A program made the translations under genes and the position numbers. From assembly GCA_963757395.1 (NCBI GenBank), contig CAVWRK010000008.1, positions 186,001 to 250,000 on the forward strand: a DNA stretch of 64,000 nucleotides, written 5' to 3'. Below the pieces are notes generated by a model. That model saw only the letters and a list, made by a program, of their open reading frames with translations, was not told the origin of the DNA and searched no databases. The stretch is from DATAOG01 sp963757395. Its GTDB lineage: Bacteria; Pseudomonadota; Alphaproteobacteria; Geminicoccales; Geminicoccaceae. Shown one piece after another: positions 34,522 through 44,264 of the stretch; within the stretch, counting starts at the first letter, position 1; every line of letters begins with the position of its first letter.

Positions 34522-37500
34522 CTAGCTGTGCTGGTCCTTCGGCTTGGTCGAAATCTCGTCCAGATCGCGTGCGGTGTCCTTCAGGCGCTCGCCGGTCGAG
34601 AGCGGCGGACCGCCGTAGCGCAGCACCACGGTCGCCGGGAACTGATCGACCACGGCCTCGCGTTCGGTGAAGCTCGCGCTCTCCTGGCCGTTGATGGTGA
34701 CCCCGATCAAGGCCTGATCGAGCGGTGAAGGCAGCACGATCCCGCCGGGCGGCAGGGCGATGTCGCCGGTCATCGCGACCGCCAGCTCATGATCGCCGTG
34801 CGGCCCGACCGAATAGTTCAGCGTCCCGTAGTAGGTCGGCAGGCGCCGGACGCTGACGCCGGCATCGCTCAGGACCCAGTCCGGCAACAGTCCGGCGCCC
34901 ACGACCAGAGCCTGATCGCCCTCGCGCTCATAGGCGAACATGGTCCTGACCGAGCGGATGAACTCGGCACCGACCCAGCTGTGCGGCAGGTCGCCGATGA
35001 ACTTCGGCATCCGCGGCTCGCGCCAGACCACCTCGGCCCAACCGTTCCAGCCGGCCGGCCGCAGTCCGCCGAGCAGGTACTGCAGGACCTCGTGCGCCTG
35101 GTCCTTCAGGCCCATCCGGATCATCGGCCCGACGATCCGGAACTCGTAGGGCGTGTAGCGCTCGAACTGGGGATCGTTGGTCCGGTCGTTCTTGCGTGCG
35201 GTGAAGTAGCGATAGTACTCCTCGAACGTCTCCCGGAACGCCGGCTCCGGCAGGTTGCGGAGCTCGCCGACCGGATCGGCGGCGATCGCGGTCGAGGTGA
35301 AGTCGAAATCTCCGAGCTCGGCGGCGCCCGGGATGTAGGCGATGCCGTGCCGCTGCATGCTGAGCGTGATCGACGCGTAGAGGTCGGCGCGGAACTCGTC
35401 GCGCATGCGCGCAAACGCGGCGGCATGGGCGTCCTCGCCGAGGACGGTCGCCATCCGCGCCGCGTCCTTCAGCCCGAGCAGCACGAACAGGCCGTCCCAA
35501 TAGGAGTGCACCGGGTTCTGGATGTAGCCCTCGTGGCTGATCGATTTCGGCACCAGACCGTAGTACATCAGCTTGCTCGGCTGCTGGTACTCCTCGGTGC
35601 GCCGTTCCTGCCGCAGACTGTCGATGTAGGTGACCGCGCCGAGGACACTCGGCCACATCTCGGTGAGCAGGCCGACATCGTGCGAGAAGCGGTAGTATTC
35701 GGAGAGCAGATAGAGCCATTCGCCGTGGCTGTCGTGCTCGACCGCCCGGTCGGCGCCGCGCGCGTCGACGCAGCAGGGGATGGCGCCGTCCTTGAACTGG
35801 TAGGGCGCGAACCATTCGATGAACTGGCGCACCTGCTCGGGATGGGCCATGCGCAGGAGCGCCGCCGAGATCAGCGCGCCGTCGCGGATCCAGGTGCGCT
35901 TGTAGGCGCGTGGCCCCGGCTGGAGCGCCGCGCCGTCGGCGTTGATCAGGATGTAGGCGAGCGTGGTCTTGAGCGCCTCGACGATCTTGCGGTCGTTGCC
36001 CGGAAGGTCGATCGACACCCGATCGAGCGCCCGGTGCCAGTCCTTGACGGTCGCATCGAACGCCTCGGTCCACAACCGGGCGGCATCCTCGTCGGTCGCC
36101 CCGGCCGGCACCGGCTGGCTCTCCTTGAACAAGGGCACGACCAGGAAGACGTCCCTCTGCTGTCCGGCCGCGAGATCGAGATCGAACTCGAGCGCGCCCG
36201 AGGCGTAGCCGAACTTGTCGAACACGGAGGCCTGGTCGGGCAGCGCGCCGGCCCGCAGGTAATCGGTGATGCTGCCGTCCTCGAAGCGCGCCGCGCCGAA
36301 ACCCTCGGGGCGGCTGAGCGCGACCACCCGCTTGTCCTGGTCGATCACCACCGCCCGGTCGGCGTAGGCCAGCTGCTGGACGTGGATCGCGCCCCCGCCC
36401 GCGCCCAGCTCCTGCCAGGGCGGGTTGACCCGGAACGGCCGCAACGCCAGGAACAGGCGGCCCTTCACCGGCTCGGGCAAATCGTTGGTGACCCGGTAGC
36501 GCAGCCAGAGCGAGGAGTGGTCCGGCTCGCCGGCCGCGAAGGCCGTGACCTTGAGCCGCGCCCCGGACCGGGTCCAGGTCACGCTCGGCATCGGCAGATA
36601 GCCGTCCTCGAGCTCCTGGGCCGGCTCGACGTCGTTCCAGGTGACCAGCTGGTCGTTCAGGTAGAGGAAGGGCTCGATCGAGCCCCAGCCCTCACCGGCC
36701 TCGACCATGCCCGCCTCGTCGATCAGAGCCCTCTGGTGGTCACCCGGCACCCCGATCACCGTCCAATAGCTCTGCTCGTCGGAGTAGTATCGGGGATAGG
36801 TGCCCCGCGGCGCGTCCCGGGCGATCGCGCCGAAGAAATGGTTCGGCGACGTGCCGAACTGATAGGGCTTGACGTCGATGCTCTTGATTCCATAGCCGGT
36901 GGTCCGGCTGCTCTGCTTCAGATCGAGACGCAGATAGCGGGACTCGGTCTCGGGCAGATAGATGTAGTCGCGGCCGCCGTTGCCGGCCTCGACGTGAAAC
37001 GCGTCCTGCCAGTCCTGCTCGTTGTCGGAGACCTGGACGTCGTAGGTCCTGGCGAAGTCCTGATCGTCCCAGTCGATCACCAGACCGCCATACTCGCGCG
37101 GCTTCTTGAAATCGAACTGGAGCCACTGCTCTTCGGCAACGGTGCCGCTGTGCCAGACGGTGGCCGGGTCGCCGTCGAGGACGGCTTCGGTGCGGCTGCC
37201 ATCAGCACTGGTCGAGGCCTTGAGATCCGGCGTCAGATCGTACGGTCCGAGATCGCGCTCGGCGAAGCTGAGCTGGTCGATCCAGACCGAGCCCGCACCG
37301 CCGCGGCCGGCCGCGATCGCAATCTCGAGGGTCGCGACCTCCTTCAGCTCGCTCTGGTCGGGGCCCCAGGCGAACTCGATGTGGCGCTTCTTGATCGTCA
37401 GCTTGCGCCACTGCGAGGAGAACTCGAAATGGCGCTGCGAGGACCACCACACGTTCTGCCCGGAGGCATCGATGAGCTTGAGCTCGAGATTGTTCTCGGG

Positions 37501-37830
37501 CGCATCGCCCCGGATGTAAAAGGAAAAGGCATAGTCATCGGGCAAGGGCAGCGCGATCTTCTTGCGAGCGATCACGTAGCCGGCGTTGCCCTTGAAATCG
37601 AAGTCGAGGCGCATCGCCATGCCGCGATAGCCGTCGTCCTGGGCGAGCTCGACGCTCACGCCCTCCGAGGCGCTCGTCGACCAGTCGCTGAGGTTCTCGA
37701 AGTCGTCGAGCAACGCTGCCCGCGCCGTGGGCGCCAGGATCGCGAGCGCCACCAGAAGCGCGAACGCCCACCCCGCAGTGGCAGTCATCCGGCGCGAACG
37801 GTGACGATCTCGAGACGGCTCATCCAGCAT
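34522..37830 (-). CDS. Secreted discoidin (F5/8 type C)-domain protein with (alpha/alpha)6 hydrolase-like barrel
   Basis: About 1102 residues. Signal peptide (GWAFALLVALAILAPTARA), a beta-sandwich similar to carbohydrate-binding CIA30-type folds (LLDDFENLSDWSTS, DDYAFSFYIRG), a discoidin domain about 210-320 (WHSGTVAEEQWLQFDFKKPR, SRYLRLDLKQSS), a beta-rich supersandwich, and a barrel with TWIRDGALISAALLRMAHPE, AIPCCVDARG, SHGEWLYLLSEYYRF and VHSYWDGLFVLLG. The barrel resembles GH15/GH63/GH94-clan helical toroids, but I cannot assign a family. I chose the ATG at 37830 with GGAG ten bases upstream; 37788 is the alternative. It lies between the ABC transporter and GH94 genes, so it likely processes glycan before uptake. 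Confidence 0.72.
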   Translation of the reverse strand: MLDEPSRDRHRSRRMTATAGWAFALLVALAILAPTARAALLDDFENLSDWSTSASEGVSVELAQDDGYRGMAMRLDFDFKGNAGYVIARKKIALPLPDDYAFSFYIRGDAPENNLELKLIDASGQNVWWSSQRHFEFSSQWRKLTIKKRHIEFAWGPDQSELKEVATLEIAIAAGRGGAGSVWIDQLSFAERDLGPYDLTPDLKASTSADGSRTEAVLDGDPATVWHSGTVAEEQWLQFDFKKPREYGGLVIDWDDQDFARTYDVQVSDNEQDWQDAFHVEAGNGGRDYIYLPETESRYLRLDLKQSSRTTGYGIKSIDVKPYQFGTSPNHFFGAIARDAPRGTYPRYYSDEQSYWTVIGVPGDHQRALIDEAGMVEAGEGWGSIEPFLYLNDQLVTWNDVEPAQELEDGYLPMPSVTWTRSGARLKVTAFAAGEPDHSSLWLRYRVTNDLPEPVKGRLFLALRPFRVNPPWQELGAGGGAIHVQQLAYADRAVVIDQDKRVVALSRPEGFGAARFEDGSITDYLRAGALPDQASVFDKFGYASGALEFDLDLAAGQQRDVFLVVPLFKESQPVPAGATDEDAARLWTEAFDATVKDWHRALDRVSIDLPGNDRKIVEALKTTLAYILINADGAALQPGPRAYKRTWIRDGALISAALLRMAHPEQVRQFIEWFAPYQFKDGAIPCCVDARGADRAVEHDSHGEWLYLLSEYYRFSHDVGLLTEMWPSVLGAVTYIDSLRQERRTEEYQQPSKLMYYGLVPKSISHEGYIQNPVHSYWDGLFVLLGLKDAARMATVLGEDAHAAAFARMRDEFRADLYASITLSMQRHGIAYIPGAAELGDFDFTSTAIAADPVGELRNLPEPAFRETFEEYYRYFTARKNDRTNDPQFERYTPYEFRIVGPMIRMGLKDQAHEVLQYLLGGLRPAGWNGWAEVVWREPRMPKFIGDLPHSWVGAEFIRSVRTMFAYEREGDQALVVGAGLLPDWVLSDAGVSVRRLPTYYGTLNYSVGPHGDHELAVAMTGDIALPPGGIVLPSPLDQALIGVTINGQESASFTEREAVVDQFPATVVLRYGGPPLSTGERLKDTARDLDEISTKPKDQHS

Positions 37831-38060
37831 CACTTGGCGGCTCCAATTCCACACCTACTGTGTCGGCGGCGAAACAGTCCGCGGCACGATGCTTGCACGC
37901 CGACGCCTCGATCCGATCGCCTCGAATTTCCGTAGGCTAGAGTAACAAGCTGCTGCTTTGAGTAAAGAAATCATCAACCAGCACGGGACAAAGAGCCACG
38001 CACTGTGGCATTTCTGCACGCCCTTCGGGATAGCGCCTGCGTCCCATACCAGAGGTTGGG

Positions 38061-38075
38061 TTAATCAATCCTTAA
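38061..38075. promoter_or_regulatory. Possible CtrA-type site TTAA-N7-TTAA
   Basis: TTAATCAATCCTTAA matches TTAA-N7-TTAA exactly. It overlaps the stop of the permease gene and lies 230 bp upstream of the discoidin hydrolase. The location makes chance more likely than for the bactofilin site. Confidence 0.3.
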
Positions 38076-38889
38076 CGCCGCCAGCGGTGATGCCCTCGAT
38101 GTAGGCGCGCTGGACCAGGATGAAGAGCAGCATGACCGGCAGGATGGTCAGCACCGAGCCCGCCATCATCAGCTCGGTGTCCTGGACGTGCTCGCCGAGC
38201 AGGTTGGCGAGCGCCACGGGCAGTGTGTACATCCGCTCGTCGGTCAGCACGATCAGCGGCCACATGAAATCGTTCCAGGCGCCCATGAAGGTGAAGATCG
38301 CGAGCGTCACCAGGATCGGCCGGCAGATCGGCAGGACCACCAGCCGGTAGATCTTGAACTCGCCGGCGCCATCGATGCGGGCGGCCTCGAGCAGGCTGTC
38401 GGGGATCGAGAGCGCGTACTGGCGGATCAGGAAGATGCCGAAGATGCTGGCCATCCCCGGCACGATCACGCCCCACCAGCTGTTGATCAGGCCGAGCTGC
38501 TTGAGCATCAGGAACAAGGGCAGCATCGCGACCTGGGCCGGGATCACGAGCGCGCTCAGCAGCATCTTGAAGATGCGATCGGAGCCCTTGAAGGCGAGCT
38601 TGGCGAAGGCGTAGCCGGCCATCGAGTTGACCAAGAGCGAGATGCCGGTGATCGCGCTCGCGATCAAGAGGCTGTTCAGGAAATAGCGGGCGAGATGCAG
38701 GCGCGAGAACAAGGCGGTGTAGTGCTCGAACGTGACCCGGCTGGGCCACAGGCGGGGCGGATAGACGCTGGCCTCGCCGGCCGGCATCAAGGATGCCGAA
38801 AGCATCCAGAGCAGGGGGGCGAGCGTCAGCACGAGGCCGATCACCAGCAGCGCATAGATCGCGACGCGCTCGAGCTCACGGCCGATCAC
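38065..38889 (-). CDS. Sugar ABC transporter permease (CUT1, MalG/UgpE-like)
   Basis: A 274-residue inner-membrane permease with six membrane spans (first YALLVIGLVLTLAPLLWML) and the conserved EAA loop SLLEAARIDGAGEFKIYRLV that docks the ATPase. GTG start overlaps the stop of the previous permease by four bases (GTGA), showing tight translational coupling. It pairs with the adjoining MalF-like permease and solute-binding lipoprotein to import an oligosaccharide or glycerol-phosphate-like solute; given neighbouring GH94 and glucanases, a gluco-oligosaccharide is inferred. No ATPase gene is present here, so an MsmK/UgpC-like shared ATPase elsewhere is expected. Confidence 0.9.
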   Translation of the reverse strand: MIGRELERVAIYALLVIGLVLTLAPLLWMLSASLMPAGEASVYPPRLWPSRVTFEHYTALFSRLHLARYFLNSLLIASAITGISLLVNSMAGYAFAKLAFKGSDRIFKMLLSALVIPAQVAMLPLFLMLKQLGLINSWWGVIVPGMASIFGIFLIRQYALSIPDSLLEAARIDGAGEFKIYRLVVLPICRPILVTLAIFTFMGAWNDFMWPLIVLTDERMYTLPVALANLLGEHVQDTELMMAGSVLTILPVMLLFILVQRAYIEGITAGGVKD

Positions 38890-39749
38890 AGGCCCCTCCG
38901 CAGGCGGAGCTGCAGGATCGTGCCGATCAGCATGATCACGAACAACAGGACCGCGATCGCCGCGGCATAGCCCAAATTCCACCAGCGAAAGCCCTGCTCG
39001 TACATCAAGAGGACGACGCTCAGCGTGCTGTCCGCGGGCCCGCCCTGGGTCATCACGTAGGGCTCGGCGAACAGCTGGAACGAGCCGATCATCGTCAAGA
39101 GGCCGACGAACAGGAAGGTCGGCGCCAGCATCGGCAGCGTGACGTAGCGAAGCTGCTGGAGGCGGCCGGCGCCGTCCATGCGGGCGGAATCGTAGAGCTG
39201 CAGCGGGATGCTCTGCAGGCCGGCGATGAAGATGATCATGTTGTAGCCGAAGTTCTTCCAGACCGCCATCAGGATCAGCGCCGGCATCGCCAGCCACGGG
39301 TCGCCCAGCCAGTCGATCGGCGCGATCCCGAGCAGCCCCAGCGCATAGTTCAACAGCCCGTAGCGGGGGTGATAGAGATAACGCCAGACCACCGCGACCG
39401 CGACCAGGGCGGTCATCACCGGCAGGAAGTAGACGACCCGGAACAGGGCCTTGAAGCGGACCAGCCGGGCATTGACCAACAGCGCCGCGCCGAGCGAGAC
39501 CAGCACCGAGAGCGGGCCGCCGACCAGCACGAAATAGAAGGTGTTGAGGAGCGCCCGCCAGAACAGCGGGTCCTCGAGCAGCCGGCCGTAGTTGCGCAGG
39601 CCGACGAGGCGCAGGTACTCGAGATGGCCGAGCGCGTAGATGTCGAAGTCGGTGAGGCTGAGCGCGAGCCCGGCCAAAACCGGGAGCACGAAGAACACCG
39701 CGATCAGGGCAAGCGCCGGCAGCGCGAACCAGAAGCCGGCCCTCACCAT
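38886..39749 (-). CDS. Sugar ABC transporter permease (CUT1, MalF/UgpA-like)
   Basis: A 287-residue six-span permease; first span ALPALALIAVFFVLPVLAGL, EAA-like loop SIPLQLYDSARMDGAGRLQQ LRYVTLPML. The ATG at 39749 overlaps the stop of the upstream solute-binding gene by seven bases, and its own stop overlaps the next permease. It forms a heterodimeric channel with the MalG-like partner. CUT1 permeases import di- and oligosaccharides. Confidence 0.9.
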   Translation of the reverse strand: MVRAGFWFALPALALIAVFFVLPVLAGLALSLTDFDIYALGHLEYLRLVGLRNYGRLLEDPLFWRALLNTFYFVLVGGPLSVLVSLGAALLVNARLVRFKALFRVVYFLPVMTALVAVAVVWRYLYHPRYGLLNYALGLLGIAPIDWLGDPWLAMPALILMAVWKNFGYNMIIFIAGLQSIPLQLYDSARMDGAGRLQQLRYVTLPMLAPTFLFVGLLTMIGSFQLFAEPYVMTQGGPADSTLSVVLLMYEQGFRWWNLGYAAAIAVLLFVIMLIGTILQLRLRRGL

Positions 39750-41074
39750 GCCGCGGTCCGCACCCGCTCGCAGGCTTCGCTGGCGCTCGCGGTCGCCCCG
39801 TCCGCCTGCCGGTGGAGCAGCCAGCGCCGCTTCTCGAGGATCTGGTCGACCTCGGCATCGAGCGCTTCGAGCGCCGCATCGATCGTCGCATCGCCCCGCA
39901 CCAGCTGCTCGAGCCGGCGCGTGATCGCGGCCGAGATCCGCTCCCACTCCGGGATCTTGGGCGGCGCGCGCACCCGCTGCAGCTGCTCGAAGAAGGCGCG
40001 CGCGCGCGGATCTTCGGCGAGCGCCGGGTCTTGCCAGGCAGCGGTCCGGGCCGGGAGATCACCGCTCAGCCGATAGAAGCGAACCTGCCGAGCCGTGCCC
40101 GCGAGGAACTCGATCAGCTTCCAGGCCGCGTCCTGGTGCTTCGATGTCCGATGGATCGCGAGGCTCGCCCCGCCCGCGAGCGAAACTCCGGGCCAGCGGC
40201 CGTCGGGTGCCGGCATCGGCGCGGTCGCCCAGGCATCCTGGAGCGCTGCCGGCAACCGGCTCGCGAACTCGCCGAGGTTCCAGGGGCCGCTGATGTACAT
40301 GCTGAAGCGACCGTTCGCGAACTCCTGGTACAGGTTCGCGATCTCGGCGCTGGTCCTGGCCGAGGCGAAGCCGTCCTTGAACATCGAGAGATAGAAGGCG
40401 AGCGCCTTGCGAAACCCCGGGCCCTCGAAATGGCCGCACTCGGCATCGCCGGTCAACAGCTCCGCATCCTGCTCGAGCGCCAGGATGACGACCGGCGCCC
40501 ACTCGTTGCTCGGCAGGACGATCGCATCGGCATCCGGGCCGACCAGCCGCTTGACGCCCGCCATGGCCGCCCGCCACTCGGCCCAGGTCCGCGGCGCCTC
40601 CGAATAGCCGGCGCGCGCCAGAATGTCCTTCCGATAGAACAGAAGGCGCGTGTCGACGTACCAGGGCAGGCCCCAGAGGCGGCCATCGATGACGTTCGGG
40701 TCGACGATGCCGGCAAAGAAATCCGCCCGCGCGGTCCCTGGTGAGGCCGCGATCCGGTCGTCGAGCGGGCTGATCGCATCGAGCGCCACGAACTCCGGGA
40801 CCCAGGTGGTGCCGAGCTGGAAGACGTCCGGCATCGCGTCGCCGGCGTAGGCGGTCAGCAGCTTCTCGTGGGCGGCACTCCAGGGAACCTGCTGCACCCG
40901 CACCTGGATGTCCGGGTTCTGGCGCTCGAACTCGCGGGTCAGCTCCTGCACGAGTTCGCCCTCGCGCCCCATCGCCCAGAACTCGAGCGTGACGCGGCCG
41001 TCCTGCGGCTCATCGCAGCCAGCGAGCGCCAGCAGGCAGGTGAGCCCCAGCCACAGGCGGCGCCGGCCCGCCAT
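39743..41074 (-). CDS. Extracellular sugar-binding lipoprotein of the CUT1 ABC transporter
   Basis: About 443 residues. A lipobox LLALAGC makes it a membrane-anchored periplasmic lipoprotein, consistent with lipid attachment at the Cys. The mature part is a family 1 solute-binding fold: VTLEFWAMGREGELVQELTR, LTAYAGDAMPDVFQLGTTWV, LPWYVDTRLLFYRKDIL, GRFSMYISGPWNLGEF and AWKLIEFLAGTARQV. The ATG at 41074 follows a GGGGG run; a GTG at 41113 is less likely. First gene of the transport-glycan operon. Ligand inferred as a gluco-oligosaccharide from context only. Confidence 0.88.
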   Translation of the reverse strand: MAGRRRLWLGLTCLLALAGCDEPQDGRVTLEFWAMGREGELVQELTREFERQNPDIQVRVQQVPWSAAHEKLLTAYAGDAMPDVFQLGTTWVPEFVALDAISPLDDRIAASPGTARADFFAGIVDPNVIDGRLWGLPWYVDTRLLFYRKDILARAGYSEAPRTWAEWRAAMAGVKRLVGPDADAIVLPSNEWAPVVILALEQDAELLTGDAECGHFEGPGFRKALAFYLSMFKDGFASARTSAEIANLYQEFANGRFSMYISGPWNLGEFASRLPAALQDAWATAPMPAPDGRWPGVSLAGGASLAIHRTSKHQDAAWKLIEFLAGTARQVRFYRLSGDLPARTAAWQDPALAEDPRARAFFEQLQRVRAPPKIPEWERISAAITRRLEQLVRGDATIDAALEALDAEVDQILEKRRWLLHRQADGATASASEACERVRTAAW

Positions 41075-41236
41075 CAGCGCAGGACCCCCGAGATGTCTCC
41101 GGATGCCGACCACGCGACCATCATACGTTGGTCAACGGGCGGATCACCGGGTCATTTCGTCCAAACCCGGATTGCATCGCGGTCGTGGTTGCGGCGATGG
41201 TGGGGCCGAGGCACCACGACACGGAACGAGCCCGCC

Positions 41237-41824
41237 ATGCCAAAGGAGCTCATTCTCAAGATCACGCTGCGCGACATCCGACCGCCGATCTGGCGCCGGG
41301 CCCGGGTGGCCGACAATTCGAGCCTCGGCAAGCTGCACCAGGTCATCCAGCTGGCGATGGGCTGGGAGGACGGGCATCTGCACGAGTTCGAAGTCGGCGA
41401 TCGGCGCTACGGCGACCCCTACGACGCCGACGATTCACCCGGCGCGGACCGTGCCTACAGCGAGACCAGCGTCAAGCTCGCGAGCCTCGTCGATCGGGGC
41501 GTGACGCGCTTCCGCTACCTTTACGACTTCGGCGACGGCTGGGACCACCAGATCGTGATCGAGAAGGTCCAGTCGCTCGATCCGGACCGGCAGTACCCCT
41601 CGTTGATCGGCGGCAAGCGTGCCTGCCCGCCCGAGGACTGTGGCGGCCCGTATGGTTATCTGCGGCTGCTCGAGGTGCTCGCCGACCCGACGGACGAGGA
41701 GCACGCCCAGCTGACCGAGTGGGTCGGCGGCGCCTTCGACCCGGAACATCTCGACCTTCAGGCGGTCAACCACGCCTTGGCGCCCGTGGCCCGGCGGCGC
41801 CGGGCGCAGCGGCCCAAGGCGTGA
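41237..41824 (+). CDS. Plasmid pRiA4b ORF-3 family protein
   Basis: A 195-residue cytoplasmic protein covered by a single family domain: LKITLRDIRPPIWRRARVAD, LHQVIQLAMGWEDGHLHEF, FRYLYDFGDGWDHQIVIEKV, and the Cys motif ACPPEDCGGPYGY. Widespread in proteobacteria, often carried on plasmids or in accessory regions; function unknown. It starts at the ATG 41237 and lies divergent from the sugar transporter operon. Confidence 0.88.
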   Translation: MPKELILKITLRDIRPPIWRRARVADNSSLGKLHQVIQLAMGWEDGHLHEFEVGDRRYGDPYDADDSPGADRAYSETSVKLASLVDRGVTRFRYLYDFGDGWDHQIVIEKVQSLDPDRQYPSLIGGKRACPPEDCGGPYGYLRLLEVLADPTDEEHAQLTEWVGGAFDPEHLDLQAVNHALAPVARRRRAQRPKA

Positions 41825-41837
41825 CGGCCAAGCCCGC

Positions 41838-42755
41838 TTGCACGTCACCCCGCTCGATCTGCCAGGCCTGCCGGGCACCCGGGAAGTCCGCGGCGCCGTG
41901 GCGCGCGCCGTCGGCGCGGCGCCGCCGCCCGGGCTCGTGCTGCTCTCGATCGTCTCGATCCAGATCGGGGCCGCGCTTGCGGTCCACCTGTTCCCGACGC
42001 TCGGGCCGGCCGGCACGGTCTTTTTGCGGGTCGGCCTGTCGGCGCTGCTCCTGGCGCTCGGCGCGCGGCCCGCGCTCGATCGCCGCATCCTCGCGCACGG
42101 CTGGCTGCTGTTGCAGTTCGGCGGCGTGCTCGGCGCGATGAACCTCTGCTTCTATGAGGCGATCGCCCGCATCCCGCTCGGTACCGCGGTGACCATCGAG
42201 TTCCTGGGCCCGCTCGGGCTCGCCGTTCTGACCTCCCGACGGGCGCTGGATTTCCTCTGGATCGGCCTCGCCCTGGCCGGCGTCTGCGCGCTCGCCCCCC
42301 ATCTCGGCGACGCGCTCGATCCGCTCGGGGCGCTGCTGGCGGCGATCGCCGGGGTCGGCTGGGCGTGCTTCATCCTGCTGAGCCGTCGGGTCGGCCAGGC
42401 GTTGCCGGGCGCCAGCGGCCTGGCGCTCGCGATGGTCGTGGGCGCGATCCTGCTGATGCCGTTCGGGATCGCCGGTGCCCGCGCCGCTTTGCTCGACCCG
42501 CTGCTGCTCGCGGGCGCGCTCGCGGTGGCCGTGCTGTCGACCACGCTGCCCTTCGCGCTCGAGTTCGCAGCGTTGCAACGCCTGTCGGCGCGGACCTATG
42601 GCGTGCTGGTCACGCTCGAGCCGGCGGTCGCGGTCCTGGTCGGCGCGGTCCTGCTGGCGCAGCCGGTCGGCGTGGGCACGCTGCTCGCGGTCAGCTGTGT
42701 CATGGCCGCGGCGATCGGCGTCACCTGGACCGACCGGTCGCGTTCGGGCAGCTGA
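41838..42755 (+). CDS. EamA/DMT-family exporter (RhtA-like)
   Basis: About 305 residues with ten predicted membrane helices in two EamA repeats (GLVLLSIVSIQIGAALAVHL, GPAGTVFLRVGLSALLLALG, NLCFYEAIARIPLGTAVTIE and FAALQRLSARTYGVLVTLEP). The sequence GPAGTVFLR and YEAIARIPLGTAVTIEFLGP resembles the threonine/homoserine exporter RhtA, so amino-acid or metabolite export is likely. No ATG is available near the N-terminus: TTG at 41838 or GTG at 41898 are candidate starts. It begins 13 bp after the pRiA4b ORF-3 gene. Confidence 0.82.
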   Translation: MHVTPLDLPGLPGTREVRGAVARAVGAAPPPGLVLLSIVSIQIGAALAVHLFPTLGPAGTVFLRVGLSALLLALGARPALDRRILAHGWLLLQFGGVLGAMNLCFYEAIARIPLGTAVTIEFLGPLGLAVLTSRRALDFLWIGLALAGVCALAPHLGDALDPLGALLAAIAGVGWACFILLSRRVGQALPGASGLALAMVVGAILLMPFGIAGARAALLDPLLLAGALAVAVLSTTLPFALEFAALQRLSARTYGVLVTLEPAVAVLVGAVLLAQPVGVGTLLAVSCVMAAAIGVTWTDRSRSGS

Positions 42756-42785
42756 CCCGCCGCGATCGTCCCGCCAGGGCGGAGG

Positions 42786-44264
42786 TCAGGAGCGGCCCGG
42801 CCCCGGCCTCGGGTTGCGGCCACGCAAGGGGTGCTCGGCCATCGTCAACAGGCAGCCGAGCGCGGCCACGAGCCCGACCGCCGAGGCCGCGAACACCCAG
42901 CCGAAGGCACCAGCCAGGCCCGGCGGGGCGGCGGCCGAGCCGGCGCGCAGCGCCGTGAGCCCGTCCACGCCGATGCCGCCGAGCAGGATGGCGCCGAACC
43001 CAGCGACCAGGATGGCGCCGCCGAGCGAGCGGAAGAAGTTCATGCTCGCGGTCGCGGTGCCGAGCTGGTGCAGCTCGACCGCATTCTAAATCGCCACGGT
43101 CGTGACCGGCAGGACCGACCCGACCCCAAGCCCGATCGCGGCGAGCAGCACCTCGAGCAGGCTCAACGGCAGCCCCGCAGGGCGCAGCGCCAGAGCGAGG
43201 ACGGCAAGCGTCGCGACCGCCAGCCCCGCGACCGGCAGGCGCCGGTAGTGGCGGACGTGCATCATCACCCGCCCCGAGACCGTGGCGCCGGTGACGGTGC
43301 CGCCCATCAGCGCGATCATCGCCAGGCCCGAGGCGCTGGCCGACAGCCGCACGACCGACTGCAGATAGATCGGCACATAGATCGACAGGCCGATGAACAC
43401 GCCCATCGCCCAGCAGGCGGTCGCGGTGCCGGCGGCGACCACCGGATTGAGGATCACCGGGAGCGGCAGCAGCGGCTCCATCGCGGTCCACAGCCGCAGC
43501 ACGAACAAGAGCCACATCGCCGCCGAGCCGAGGATCAGCAGGACGACCGGCGCCGAGCCCCAGGGATAACGCTGGCCGCCCCAGCTGAGCGCCAGCAGCA
43601 GCATGGTGGTCGCCAGCACCATCAGGCAGGCGCCCAAAAGATCCAGGCGATGGGGGCGCTCGTGGCGCGGCAGCCGGCGCAGCACCCGGTTGGTCATCAG
43701 GAACGCGACCAGGCCGAGCGGCAGGTTGATCCAGAAGATCATCGACCAGTGCAGATGCTCGGCGAAGAAGCCGCCGAGCACCGGTCCCGCGACGCTCGAG
43801 GTTACGAACACGCCGGCGATGTAGCCCTGATAGCGGCCGCGCTCCTTGGGTGCCACCACGTCGGCGACGATCGTCTGGGCGAGCGAGATCAGGCCGCCGC
43901 CGCCCAGCCCCTGGAACGCCCGCGCCACGATCAGGACCGTCATCGAGGGGGCGAGCGCGCAGGCGAGCGAGCCCGCGATGAAGGTGCCGATGCCGATCAG
44001 AAGGATCAGCCGGCGGCCGTGGATGTCGCTGAGCTTGCCGTAGAGCGGGGTGACCGCGGTCGAGGTCAGGAGATAGCTGGTCACCACCCAGGGCAGGTGC
44101 TCGGGATCGCCGAGGTCGCGGCCGATCGTCGGCAGCGCGGTCGCGACGATCGTCTGGTCGAGAGCCGCCAGCAGCATCGCCAGCAGGATGCCGATCACGA
44201 TCGAGCGTATGGCCGCGTGGTCGAGCGGCGCCGGCTGGCTCAGCTCGGCGGCTTCAACGGCCAT
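42786..44264 (-). pseudogene. DHA2-type MFS drug efflux transporter, interrupted by one amber codon
   Basis: A 14-helix EmrB/QacA-like major facilitator. Helix 1 and motif D1 read LAALDQTIVATALPTIGRDL, then WVVTSYLLTSTAVTPLYGKL, SDIHGRRL, and motif C in GYIAGVFVTSSVAGPVLGG. Reading stops at TAG (43086-43088). The same frame continues with NAVELHQLGTATASMNFFRS LGGAI, exactly the family sequence after PVTTVAIQ, so the TAG replaces a conserved Gln codon (CAG to TAG). The full frame is 492 residues. As assembled it makes a protein lacking the last helices; sequencing error, decay or suppression are all possible. ATG at 44264 with AAGGA upstream. Confidence 0.85.

Noticed and set aside
34789..37935. 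A 1048-residue plus-strand open frame opposite the discoidin-domain hydrolase
   Set aside because: The opposite strand has a signal peptide, discoidin and barrel motifs, while this frame has none; it is a codon-bias shadow.
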